A stretch of 41,168 nt of DNA, taken from IMG/VR virus record IMGVR_UViG_3300021959_000108, positions 1 through 41,168 of that record, one strand, 5' to 3'. Shown in pieces: positions 1 to 7,370 of this stretch. Below the pieces are notes generated by a model that was given only the letters and a program-made list of their open reading frames with translations, searched no databases and was not told the origin of the DNA. The number at the start of each line of letters is the position of its first letter. The stretch's first letter is position 1. Source of the stretch: a virus. Position numbers and translations under genes: made by a program.

Positions 1-950
1 AATTAGAAACTATTGAAGAACTGGAAGAATGGTTTGAGGAAGAGACAAGGATGGAAGATGAACTTGCAGATCTTGATGATCCAGAAGAAGAGTTTATAGA
101 AGAAATATTTGAAGAGGAAGCTGTTGAGGAAGTCTTTGAAGCCATAGAAGAACGCATGGCTGAGGCTGAAGTAGAAGAAGAACGTATAGAAAGAGAAGAA
201 GTAACAGAAGAAAAGTTTCAAGAAGAATTTCAAATAACTGAAAGAGAAAATATAAAAGGAGAAAGCTCTATTAGTAAAGCAACTGCTTTACGTGTGGTTG
301 CTTCTACAATAATAACCGCAAATCAAAGTGTTAGTGGTACTAACTCTGGTAATTCTGTTCACGCTACAGGCAATAGTGTTGCTGCAGGTAACTCAGTAAG
401 TTCTTCTTCTAACACAGGAATAAGTACGAGTAGTTCGCCAAGTATGTCAGATCAATTTGCTTCTTCCTCAGCTCAAACAAATCAAACATTAACTATGAGT
501 GTAACTGATACAGTATCCTCATCTACAAGTATTTCAAATATAGACACCGATGTAGAAACAACAGCAGAAGTACTTGTTGCTGATATACAAGTACAAAATG
601 TTCAAAATGAAATCGTTACTGCTGTAGCAGATGTATCAACAACTTCGGAAGCAGATCAAATAGCAGATAAAATTATTGCTGCAAATATAGAAGCACAGCA
701 AGAAGAAATAGAACAAAAACAACAAGATACAGGAGAGTACGGAGATGAATCTAAACTAATAGCTTTAATAGGCTATGTTCCTGACTTTAATCAATACCAA
801 ACAGTTTCTCTACCAGATCAAGAAAAATGGTATTCAGAACGTGTAATATATACTAAAATATTAAATGATAATACTCAAGCATTCTACGGTTTAGCAAGTC
901 AAAGTATAGATACTTTATCTAAATTGAAAAAAATGCAACCTAATTTATAG
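1..950 (+). CDS. Phage tail-associated protein, 5'-truncated
   Basis: The frame is open from the first bases of the window with no stop, so the gene starts outside it; the Met codon at 51 is probably internal. The first ~75 visible residues are extremely Glu-rich and probably a charged coiled coil. A Ser/Thr/Asn-rich low-complexity stretch follows, then a helical region, then a C-terminal domain with LIALIGYVPDF, an SLPDQEKWY stretch and a DNTQAFYGLAS stretch. That C-terminal pattern recalls a protein found beside lysis genes in uncultured marine phages, which I remember only as tail-fibre-like or uncharacterised. It lies just upstream of holin-like genes and the endolysin. The structural role is an inference from position and the C-terminal motif. 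Confidence 0.6.
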   Translation, partial: LETIEELEEWFEEETRMEDELADLDDPEEEFIEEIFEEEAVEEVFEAIEERMAEAEVEEERIEREEVTEEKFQEEFQITERENIKGESSISKATALRVVASTIITANQSVSGTNSGNSVHATGNSVAAGNSVSSSSNTGISTSSSPSMSDQFASSSAQTNQTLTMSVTDTVSSSTSISNIDTDVETTAEVLVADIQVQNVQNEIVTAVADVSTTSEADQIADKIIAANIEAQQEEIEQKQQDTGEYGDESKLIALIGYVPDFNQYQTVSLPDQEKWYSERVIYTKILNDNTQAFYGLASQSIDTLSKLKKMQPNL

Positions 951-958
951 GAGAATGT

Positions 959-1300
959 ATGAATTGGTTTGAAAATAAAACAACACAAGTAATCGCTTTA
1001 GCTGGTATTGTAACAACCCTCGCTGGTTTTGGCTATACTGGTGCTACTTATGTTAATAGAATAGATAACCTTGAAGCTAAGATTGGTGGTATAGGCGATA
1101 CTGAACAAGCACAAAAAGTTATAGAAGAAAGGTTTGGTAAGATTGAAACAGCTGTTCAATTTTTAGAAAAAGAAATTGACAATTTAAACATACCAGATGT
1201 TACAGAAATTAAAACAGATATCGCTACAATTAAAGCCGATTTAATTAGTCTTGATAAAGAGATATCTAAACTAGAAAGTGGTAATCCACTAGCGGGGTAA
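959..1300 (+). CDS. Small membrane-anchored coiled-coil protein of the lysis block
   Basis: 113 residues. One hydrophobic Gly/Ala/Thr-rich segment at about residues 11-32 follows a short polar N-terminus, then heptad-like helix to the end. AGGAG precedes the ATG closely, and the gene starts 8 bases after the preceding stop and ends one base before the next start. The topology (N-terminal anchor, long coiled coil) and position beside holin-like genes and the endolysin would fit a spanin-like or holin-accessory protein, but no lipobox or family motif is visible. Function is unassigned; the gene itself is well supported by spacing and its ribosome binding site. Confidence 0.7.
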   Translation: MNWFENKTTQVIALAGIVTTLAGFGYTGATYVNRIDNLEAKIGGIGDTEQAQKVIEERFGKIETAVQFLEKEIDNLNIPDVTEIKTDIATIKADLISLDKEISKLESGNPLAG

Positions 1301-1301
1301 T

Positions 1302-1787
1302 ATGAAGTTTGATTTAATAAAAAATATGGTTGGAGCTTTAGCCCCAACACTCGGTTCAGCTTTAGGTGGTCCGTTAGGTGGTCAAGCAGCATCGGTTATC
1401 GCAGGTGTGTTAGGTTGTCAATCAGATCCTAAATCTATTAATAAAGCTATTCAATCAGCTACTCCTGAACAAATGCTTGAGCTTAAAAAAGCAGAACAAA
1501 GTTTTGAGTTACACATGAAAGAATTAGAAGTAGATGTATTTAAACTAGAAGTTCAAGATAAAGCTGACGCTAGAGGCAAGTTTAGTAAAGACTGGACAGC
1601 TAGAATTATGGGTACAGTTGTTGTAGGTGGGTTTATGGGCTACATATTTTTAGTGACACTACAACCACCAGAGCAAAACAGCGAAGCATTAATTAACTTA
1701 GTGCTAGGTTATTTAGGAGGTCTAGCAAGTGCTGTAATTTCTTTCTATTTTGGTGCTTCTAATACTCCTGATAAAGATGGCGAATAG
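1302..1787 (+). CDS. Holin-like protein with three hydrophobic segments
   Basis: 161 residues. A Gly/Ala-rich hydrophobic N-terminal stretch lies at about 9-38. A charged, Lys/Glu-rich helical middle contains KADARGKFSKDWTAR. Two clear membrane segments follow at about 102-121 and 130-153, the last ending VISFYFGAS. A charged amphipathic middle, an ADARxxxSxDW-type stretch and two terminal membrane helices recall the three-TM holin family first named from gene-transfer agents; this is from memory, not a search. It sits two genes before the endolysin. It probably forms inner-membrane lesions that let the signal-less endolysin reach peptidoglycan. Confidence 0.6.
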   Translation: MKFDLIKNMVGALAPTLGSALGGPLGGQAASVIAGVLGCQSDPKSINKAIQSATPEQMLELKKAEQSFELHMKELEVDVFKLEVQDKADARGKFSKDWTARIMGTVVVGGFMGYIFLVTLQPPEQNSEALINLVLGYLGGLASAVISFYFGASNTPDKDGE

Positions 1788-1992
1788 AAAAACAGCACAT
1801 GATGTAGCGTCAGATTTACGAGCACATGAAGCAAAATGCGAGGAAAGATGGAAAACTATTTTTGCAGAAACAGCAGATATAAAAAAAGAAATGAACGATC
1901 TAAACGGAACATTAAAGATGGCAATGTTTGGAACTTTGGGTTTTATGGCGACACTCTTGCTGGCATCTTTGACAGGAATAGTAGCAATTTAA
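1777..1992 (+). CDS. Small one-TM protein, possible holin or antiholin
   Basis: 71 residues from the ATG at 1777. An earlier in-frame ATG at 1750 would add nine residues and overlap the upstream gene by 38 bases, so the later start is preferred. The charged N-terminal helix contains HEAKCEERWKTIF, a spacing of His, Cys and Trp that recurs in small phage membrane proteins near endolysins. A single C-terminal membrane helix covers about residues 47-69. The stop overlaps the endolysin start in a TAATG arrangement, implying coupled translation. It resembles XhlA-like lysis accessory proteins in layout. Function is inferred from topology and context. Confidence 0.6.
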   Translation: MANRKTAHDVASDLRAHEAKCEERWKTIFAETADIKKEMNDLNGTLKMAMFGTLGFMATLLLASLTGIVAI

Positions 1993-2432
1993 TGCATATT
2001 TCAGACGCTGGGTATGAACTCATAAAATCTTTCGAAGGTTGTGAACTTGAAGCATATCAATGTGCCGCAGGTGTATGGACTATAGGTTATGGTCATACTA
2101 AGGACGTACAAGAAGGTGACAAGTGGTCAGAAGAAAAAGCAGAATTTATGTTATGGCGAGAACTTGAAGAGGAATACGAACATTATATCAACTCTTTAGT
2201 AACTGTACCTATAAATCAATGTCAATTTGATGCTTTAGTTTCTTGGGTTTACAATTTAGGACCAAACAATTTAAAAAAATCTAGTATGCTACGAATTTTA
2301 AATGAAGGAAAATATGATGAAGTTCCAGCTCAAATGAAACGTTGGAACAAAGCAGGTGGAAAAATTTTAGAAGGTTTAGTAAGAAGAAGAGAAGCAGAAT
2401 CAGATATGTTTGAGGGTCAAAATGCCACTTAA
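1992..2432 (+). CDS. Endolysin, GH24 T4-lysozyme-like muramidase
   Basis: 146 residues from the ATG at 1992, which overlaps the upstream stop; a longer in-frame start at 1836 would add unrelated sequence. It should cleave the beta-1,4 bond between MurNAc and GlcNAc in peptidoglycan. SFEGCELEAY supplies the catalytic Glu15. Aligned on T4 lysozyme E11-D20-T26, the triad here is E15-C24-T30, followed by IGYGHT. A Cys in the middle position is known among phage endolysins. The C-terminal half has the usual FDALVSWVYNLG and RRREAESDMF stretches. There is no signal peptide or SAR segment, so export should rely on the neighbouring holin-like proteins. Confidence 0.92.
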   Translation: MHISDAGYELIKSFEGCELEAYQCAAGVWTIGYGHTKDVQEGDKWSEEKAEFMLWRELEEEYEHYINSLVTVPINQCQFDALVSWVYNLGPNNLKKSSMLRILNEGKYDEVPAQMKRWNKAGGKILEGLVRRREAESDMFEGQNAT

Positions 2433-4293
2433 CAAATTTGTTTTTCGTCCAGGAGTATCTAGAGAAGGTACCGATTACGATAATGAGGGCGGTTGGTTTG
2501 ATGCTAACTTAGTTAGGTTCAAAGCAGGCAGACCACAAAAAATAGGTGGTTGGCGTAAAGATAACCTCACTACGTTTTTAGGTACATGTAGAGCTTTACA
2601 CGGTTGGCTTACTTTAGCAGGCACAAAACTTTTAGGGTTAGGCACAAACAAAAAATACTACATAGAAGAAGGTTCAACTTTTAACGATATAACTCCTTTA
2701 AGATCTACCACTAGTGCTGGGGATGTTACTTTTGCTAAAGTAGGCAACGGAGATGCTACAATTACAGTTAGTGATACAGCACACGGAGCAGTAGTTGGTG
2801 ACTTTGTTACCTATAGTGGAGCAGTTAGTCTAGGTGGAAATATTGTTGCTGCTGTGTTAAATCAAGAATATGAAATAGCCACGATTGTAAATGCTAACTC
2901 CTATACGATAGAAGCTAAAGATACAAGTGGAGCTACAGTTTTAGCAGCAGCAGGTGACAGCGGAAACGGTGGTGGATCTACAGTAGGGGCTTATCAAGTT
3001 ACCATAGGATTAGATATTTTTGTTACTTCTACAGGTTGGGGTGTAGGGCTTTGGGGAGACAGTACATGGGGCAGCACAACTGCTTTAACTTTAGGTAATC
3101 AGTTAAGACTTTGGTCACACGATAATTTCGGTGAGGACTTACTTATAAATCCACGTGGCGGAGGAGTATATTATTGGGACGCGACTAACGGTGTGACAAC
3201 AAGAGCTTATAACTTAGCCACACAAAGCGGAGCAGATTTAGTTCCTACACTAGGGCTACAAGTTCTTGTTAGCGAAACCGATAGACATGTTATAGTTTTA
3301 GGAGCTGATGCTATATCAGGTAGTTCTAGAACAGGAGTTATTGATCCTATGCTCATAGCTTTTAGTGATCAAGAAAATCCACTTGACTTTAATCCCAGTA
3401 ATACAAACACAGCAGGTAGTTTAAGACTTTCTGAAGGTAGTCAAATTATCGGAGGTGTAAAAGCTAGACAAGAAGTATTGATCTGGACTGATACAGCTTT
3501 ATACTCTATGCAGTTTATTGGACCACCGTTTACATTCGGTTTAAATTTAATTAATGACAGTAGTGGTCTTGTAAGTCCTAAGGGAGCTATTAGCAGTTCT
3601 AGTGGAGTTTACTGGATGGGTTACGATAGTTTTTATGTATATAACGGATCAGTGCAAAAAATACCTTGTAGTGTCTTGAGTTATGTATTTGATGACTTTA
3701 ATCCAGGTCAGGCTTTTAAAGTGTTTGCTTTCAATAATAGTGAATTTAATGAAGTAGGTTGGTTTTACCCTTCCGCTAGTTCTGATGATATTGATCGTTA
3801 TGTTATTTACAATTACGCAGAAAAAGTCTGGACTATAGGTCAGTTAAATAGAACAGCATGGTTAGATTCTGGTGTAGAAAATTATCCTAGAGCTACGACA
3901 GGTAGTTACTTGTATGAACAAGAGTTTGGTTATGATAATGACGGCAGTCCTATGACAAATGTGTTTATAGAAAGTAGTGATGTTGATATAGATGATGGTG
4001 AAAATTTTGCTTTTATTAACAGAATTATTCCAGATATTAAATTCTTGAGCAACAGCAGTTCAGGTAAAGTTAATCTGGTATTAAAAACTAGAGATTATCC
4101 AGGAGATACATTAACTACAGCTAGTACAAGTCAAATTGCTGCAGATACTTCAAAAGCAGATATACGAGCTAGAGCTAGACAAATAACATTTAGACTTGAA
4201 TCTGATGACGACGCTGGTAGTTCTGGTAATGATAATGTTGGGTGGCGTTTAGGAGCTACAAGACTTAATGTACAACCTGATGGACGTAGATGA
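2422..4293 (+). CDS. Virion tail / packaged-DNA stabilisation-like protein
   Basis: 623 residues from the ATG at 2422; a TTG at 2410 in the same frame is less likely. The N-terminus (FRPGVSREGTDYDNEGGW, then RFKAGRPQKIGGW) is a signature I recall from a large structural protein of uncultured marine podovirus-like phages, often annotated as a phage stabilisation or tail protein. The body is rich in beta-prone Gly/Thr/Ser segments (DGDATITVSDTAHGAVVGDF, then several WxxxxW blocks), as in beta-propeller head-tail proteins. It overlaps the endolysin by 11 bases and the next gene by 4 (ATGA). It probably closes the head-tail channel or forms part of the tail hub. Confidence 0.7.
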   Translation: MPLNKFVFRPGVSREGTDYDNEGGWFDANLVRFKAGRPQKIGGWRKDNLTTFLGTCRALHGWLTLAGTKLLGLGTNKKYYIEEGSTFNDITPLRSTTSAGDVTFAKVGNGDATITVSDTAHGAVVGDFVTYSGAVSLGGNIVAAVLNQEYEIATIVNANSYTIEAKDTSGATVLAAAGDSGNGGGSTVGAYQVTIGLDIFVTSTGWGVGLWGDSTWGSTTALTLGNQLRLWSHDNFGEDLLINPRGGGVYYWDATNGVTTRAYNLATQSGADLVPTLGLQVLVSETDRHVIVLGADAISGSSRTGVIDPMLIAFSDQENPLDFNPSNTNTAGSLRLSEGSQIIGGVKARQEVLIWTDTALYSMQFIGPPFTFGLNLINDSSGLVSPKGAISSSSGVYWMGYDSFYVYNGSVQKIPCSVLSYVFDDFNPGQAFKVFAFNNSEFNEVGWFYPSASSDDIDRYVIYNYAEKVWTIGQLNRTAWLDSGVENYPRATTGSYLYEQEFGYDNDGSPMTNVFIESSDVDIDDGENFAFINRIIPDIKFLSNSSSGKVNLVLKTRDYPGDTLTTASTSQIAADTSKADIRARARQITFRLESDDDAGSSGNDNVGWRLGATRLNVQPDGRR

Positions 4294-4613
4294 GCAAACT
4301 ACTGCCTACACGTTTACCCATCAGTTTGTCTCCTCAGGTAGAATCTGATACGTATAACCGTTTAGTACGTGTACTAGAACTCAACTTAGGGCAGTTCGAC
4401 CCTGATAATACACGTCAAATGAATACGGTAGAAAGAAATGAAGGGTTCTTTAATATCGGCTCTTTAGTATTTAATACAAATACTAATACATTACAATGTT
4501 GGGATGGTACTTTATGGAGAGATTTATTTACGTCTCAATTTTACGCTACAAACTCTGGCTACTCTACTACAGCTAGTTTGGGCACGGTAAGTGTTACAAC
4601 TCAACAAAATTAA
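4290..4613 (+). CDS. Small tail-associated protein
   Basis: 107 residues, starting in an ATGA overlap with the upstream structural gene. A helical N-terminal half ends near residue 60. The second half has FNIGSLVFNTNTNTLQCWDG followed by TLWRDL, the pattern GxxxYNTxTNxLxxWDGTxW of short beta repeats common in phage tail fibres and tail-fibre assembly proteins. Its C-terminus is Ser/Thr-rich, as if truncated or flexible. The next gene, an HNH endonuclease, begins inside its last codons. A tail role is inferred from the repeat and location. Confidence 0.6.
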   Translation: MSKLLPTRLPISLSPQVESDTYNRLVRVLELNLGQFDPDNTRQMNTVERNEGFFNIGSLVFNTNTNTLQCWDGTLWRDLFTSQFYATNSGYSTTASLGTVSVTTQQN

Positions 4614-5067
4614 TCACCGTTGTGTTGATTGTAAAAAAGTCAAACTTTTTATATTTTTTGATCAAAAACACAAACGTCGTCAATGTTTAAAATGTAAAAC
4701 AGCTCAAGCGGTACATCGAGTGAATCGCAGTCCTAAAAGTTATATTCGTAACTTAGTAGTACAACTACGATACAGTCGTAAAAAACAAGGACATAAGTGG
4801 GACATAGGAAAAAAAGAAATATATCAACTGTATCTCAATCAAGAAGGTAAATGTGCTCTTTCAGGAGTAGAAATGACGCATGTAAGAACACACGCTGAAA
4901 TAGGAGAGACAAACATATCAATAGACCGTATAGACCCAGAAGGTCAATACGTTATAAGCAATATACAACTCGTTTGTAAAAGGGTAAACTATATGAAACA
5001 CAATAAAGATCAAAAAACCTTTCTTAATTGGGTAAGTTTGATATACAATAATAGTAACAATGACTGA
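4591..5067 (+). CDS. HNH-type endonuclease
   Basis: 158 residues from a GTG at 4591, which overlaps the preceding tail gene by 23 bases. Two CxxC pairs near the N-terminus (CVDCKK and CLKCKTA) suggest a zinc knuckle. The C-terminal half carries the beta-beta-alpha-metal core: GKCALSGVEM, then NISIDRIDPEGQY and ISNIQLVCKRVNYMK. This order (CxLSG, SxDRIDxxxGY, NxQLVCxxxNxMK) is typical of free-standing HNH nucleases in phage genomes. It probably nicks or cuts DNA and may be a selfish homing-type insertion between structural genes, since it has no structural role. Confidence 0.85.
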   Translation: MLQLNKINHRCVDCKKVKLFIFFDQKHKRRQCLKCKTAQAVHRVNRSPKSYIRNLVVQLRYSRKKQGHKWDIGKKEIYQLYLNQEGKCALSGVEMTHVRTHAEIGETNISIDRIDPEGQYVISNIQLVCKRVNYMKHNKDQKTFLNWVSLIYNNSNND

Positions 5068-5197
5068 TCCAATGACAAAACAACAAGATTTTAAAGGATG
5101 GTTTTGGGATGATGTTAATAAACAGTTTTACAGGTGGCATGACCTCAGACTTTTGATGAACGAACGTGAAATTAAAAAGAAAGCCAGGGAAAAGTAA
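5060..5197 (+). CDS. Small hypothetical protein
   Basis: 45 residues; the ATG lies 8 bases inside the end of the HNH gene and the TAA abuts the ATG of the next gene. It has an aromatic core (FKGWFWDDVNKQFYRWHD) followed by a basic helix. No family is recognised. The tight fit between two genes and the absence of any other reading in this gap support it as a real gene. It could be a small virion or assembly protein. Confidence 0.55.
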   Translation: MTDPMTKQQDFKGWFWDDVNKQFYRWHDLRLLMNEREIKKKAREK

Positions 5198-6151
5198 ATG
5201 GGTGGATTAAAAAAAGTAGGAAAGTTCTTTAAGAAAAACTTACGAGATATCGCCACGGTTGTAGGGTTTGTAGTCGGTGGACCAGCAGGTGCTGCTATAG
5301 GACAAGGTATAGGTTCAACAGCAGAAGGCAGAAGTTTTAAAGATTCATTAACGAGTGCAGCTAAAGTTTACGGTGGTGCTCATATGGCAGTAGGGGCTGG
5401 TATTACACCAGACACCATAACTCCTGGCAGTGGAAGTTTTTTATCTAGAACTGCACCAACAGCTACTAAACAAGGTATAGGCGGATTTTTTCAAAATTTA
5501 GGTTCTTTAGGCTCAAATTTAGCTACTGGAACATCTTATGGTACAACACCTTTAGGGTTAAGTTTTAGTTCTTTAACTCCTTTACAAAAAGCAGGAGTTA
5601 CAGCTGTTGGAGGATCAATGTTAAGTGGGTTAGGGGCAGAAGAAGGTAACGCACAAATGCCAGCAGCAACAAATCCTTATCTTACCAGAGGTTTAACACC
5701 AGCTACATTAAGTAACGCATATAGTACAGCAGGCATACCTGTAGGACTACCTGGAGGTGGTAATGCATTAGCTTCTAGCTTTGCTGGGTATGACCCTATT
5801 AACCAAACCTACGCTGGTTTATTAGATCAAGGTTACGGTGATATTGCTTTTCCTGAGTTTCAACAACAGCCTATAGGAGCTAAGTTTGGGGGCGGAATAG
5901 CTAAGTTAATGGACGGTGGTTCTATACCTCAAATGGATTTAAGAGAAAACGGTGGTGATATAAATGACCCAGAAGGTTCTGGTGATGAAGATACTGTACC
6001 TGCACTACTAGCGGACGGTGAGTTCGTGATGACTAAACAAGCAGTAACAGGTATAGGTAACGGAAACCACGACACAGGCATAGCTAATCTATACGCTATG
6101 ATGGATAGAAATGAAAACAAAGCTCAAAGTATGGGCATAGGAAGAGCATAA
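5198..6151 (+). CDS. Structural/internal virion protein with C-terminal DGEFVM motif
   Basis: 317 residues. The N-terminus is basic (MGGLKKVGKFFKKNLRD) followed by a Gly/Ala-rich hydrophobic segment (about 20-42) that may insert in a membrane. The middle is Gly/Ser/Thr/Ala-rich. Near residue 230 comes GGGIAKLMDGGSIPQMDLRE. The C-terminus has EDTVPALLADGEFVMTKQAV and GIGNGNHDTGIANLYAMM. The latter block (PAxLxDGEFVMTxxAVxGxGxG) is a recurring motif in virion-block proteins of marine phages. It is translationally coupled to the next gene. A minor head or internal virion (DNA-ejection) protein is likely; the exact role is unknown. Confidence 0.65.
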   Translation: MGGLKKVGKFFKKNLRDIATVVGFVVGGPAGAAIGQGIGSTAEGRSFKDSLTSAAKVYGGAHMAVGAGITPDTITPGSGSFLSRTAPTATKQGIGGFFQNLGSLGSNLATGTSYGTTPLGLSFSSLTPLQKAGVTAVGGSMLSGLGAEEGNAQMPAATNPYLTRGLTPATLSNAYSTAGIPVGLPGGGNALASSFAGYDPINQTYAGLLDQGYGDIAFPEFQQQPIGAKFGGGIAKLMDGGSIPQMDLRENGGDINDPEGSGDEDTVPALLADGEFVMTKQAVTGIGNGNHDTGIANLYAMMDRNENKAQSMGIGRA

Positions 6152-7362
6152 TGGCTACAGAGACAGCTTACACAAGACAGGAAAGTTTACCACCAGCATA
6201 TTTACAACAGTTTTTTGCTGGTGTGCCAGGAGCCAATGTCCCTGGAATAATGCCGTTGATGAATCAAGACCTTGTTAATAAATTACAGAGCATGGGTCAA
6301 GAGGGAGGTTCTCCGTTTAATTACACAGACCCACGTATAGCTGGGTTTAGCGGGGCAGAACGACAAGGGTTTCAAAATGCAGCAGAAGGCATAGGTAGTT
6401 ATCAACCGTTTTTTAGAAGAGGTGAACAACTAGCCGAGCAAGGTGTGTCAGACGTAAGAAGAGCCAGTGACATAGGTACTCAATACATGCAACAAGCTGG
6501 TCAGGAAGGGGCAGGTGCGGTAAGAGAAGCAGCAGGAATGTTAAGGGGGTTACCTGGACAATTTAGAACAGCTCAAAATTTAGGTTCACAAGGTACAAAC
6601 ACTTTTAATCCAGGAATGGCTCAAGGGTATTTTAATCCTTTTGAAGACCAAGTAGTAGATCAAACTCTACAAGATATAGATAGGCAGTTTGGTATAGCTT
6701 CTGTACAAGATAGAGCAAATCAAGTGGCTAGTGGTGCGTTTGGTGGGAGTAGAGGTAGATTAAATCAAGAAGAGATAGCACGACAGTTTGGTCGTGGTGC
6801 AACAGAAGCAGTTGGCGGAATACGTGCTGGTGGATTTAGTCAAGCTCAAAATCAAGCACAACAAGCATTCGAACAGCAACAACGTAGACAGCTTCAAAAT
6901 GCACAGTTATACGGTAATTTTGCTGGTCAACAAGGTAACGTCGCTGGAGGACTTGGAGCGTTAGGAACAGGGTTAAGTAATATATATGGTGGAGTAGGGC
7001 GAGATATAGCTACCACAGGGCTAGGGTTAGGTCAGTTTGGCTCTAACGTAGGCGGTCAGTTAGCTGGTTTCGGTCAAGGTTTAGCTGGGTTACAAAACCA
7101 AGATACTCAAACTTTATTAGGCATAGGCGGAATGCAACGTGGATTAGATCAAGCTAACTTAGATATGAACTATCAAAACTTTGTAGGTCAATATAACTTA
7201 CCTACTCAGCTCTTTAGTCAATTTGGTCAAACTGCTGCAGGGTTCGCCCCAGCGTTAGGCGGAACTAACTTAACTCAATCTAGTACTAGTAGCCCTAGTA
7301 ATTCATTAATGCAAGGCATAGGTACAGCAGCAGCAATTTACGGTGCTACTAGACCAACATAG
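6151..7362 (+). CDS. Gln/Gly-rich virion-block protein
   Basis: 403 residues, starting at the last base of the previous stop. The N-terminus (TRQESLPPAYLQQFFAGVPG) is followed by long helical stretches rich in Gln, Gly and Ala, and by a Gly-rich repeat region around 265-320 (GLGALGTGLSNIYGG, GLGLGQFGSNVGG and similar). I recall similar proteins downstream of the DGEFVM-motif protein in marine phage contigs, without known function. The composition suggests an extended or coiled internal virion protein. There are no catalytic motifs. Confidence 0.6.
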   Translation: MATETAYTRQESLPPAYLQQFFAGVPGANVPGIMPLMNQDLVNKLQSMGQEGGSPFNYTDPRIAGFSGAERQGFQNAAEGIGSYQPFFRRGEQLAEQGVSDVRRASDIGTQYMQQAGQEGAGAVREAAGMLRGLPGQFRTAQNLGSQGTNTFNPGMAQGYFNPFEDQVVDQTLQDIDRQFGIASVQDRANQVASGAFGGSRGRLNQEEIARQFGRGATEAVGGIRAGGFSQAQNQAQQAFEQQQRRQLQNAQLYGNFAGQQGNVAGGLGALGTGLSNIYGGVGRDIATTGLGLGQFGSNVGGQLAGFGQGLAGLQNQDTQTLLGIGGMQRGLDQANLDMNYQNFVGQYNLPTQLFSQFGQTAAGFAPALGGTNLTQSSTSSPSNSLMQGIGTAAAIYGATRPT

Positions 7363-7370
7363 GATAAAAC

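Noticed and set aside
3-233. Phe-rich minus-strand frame at the left end
   Set aside because: It is the complement of the Glu-rich coding segment (GAA becomes TTC), a composition artefact.
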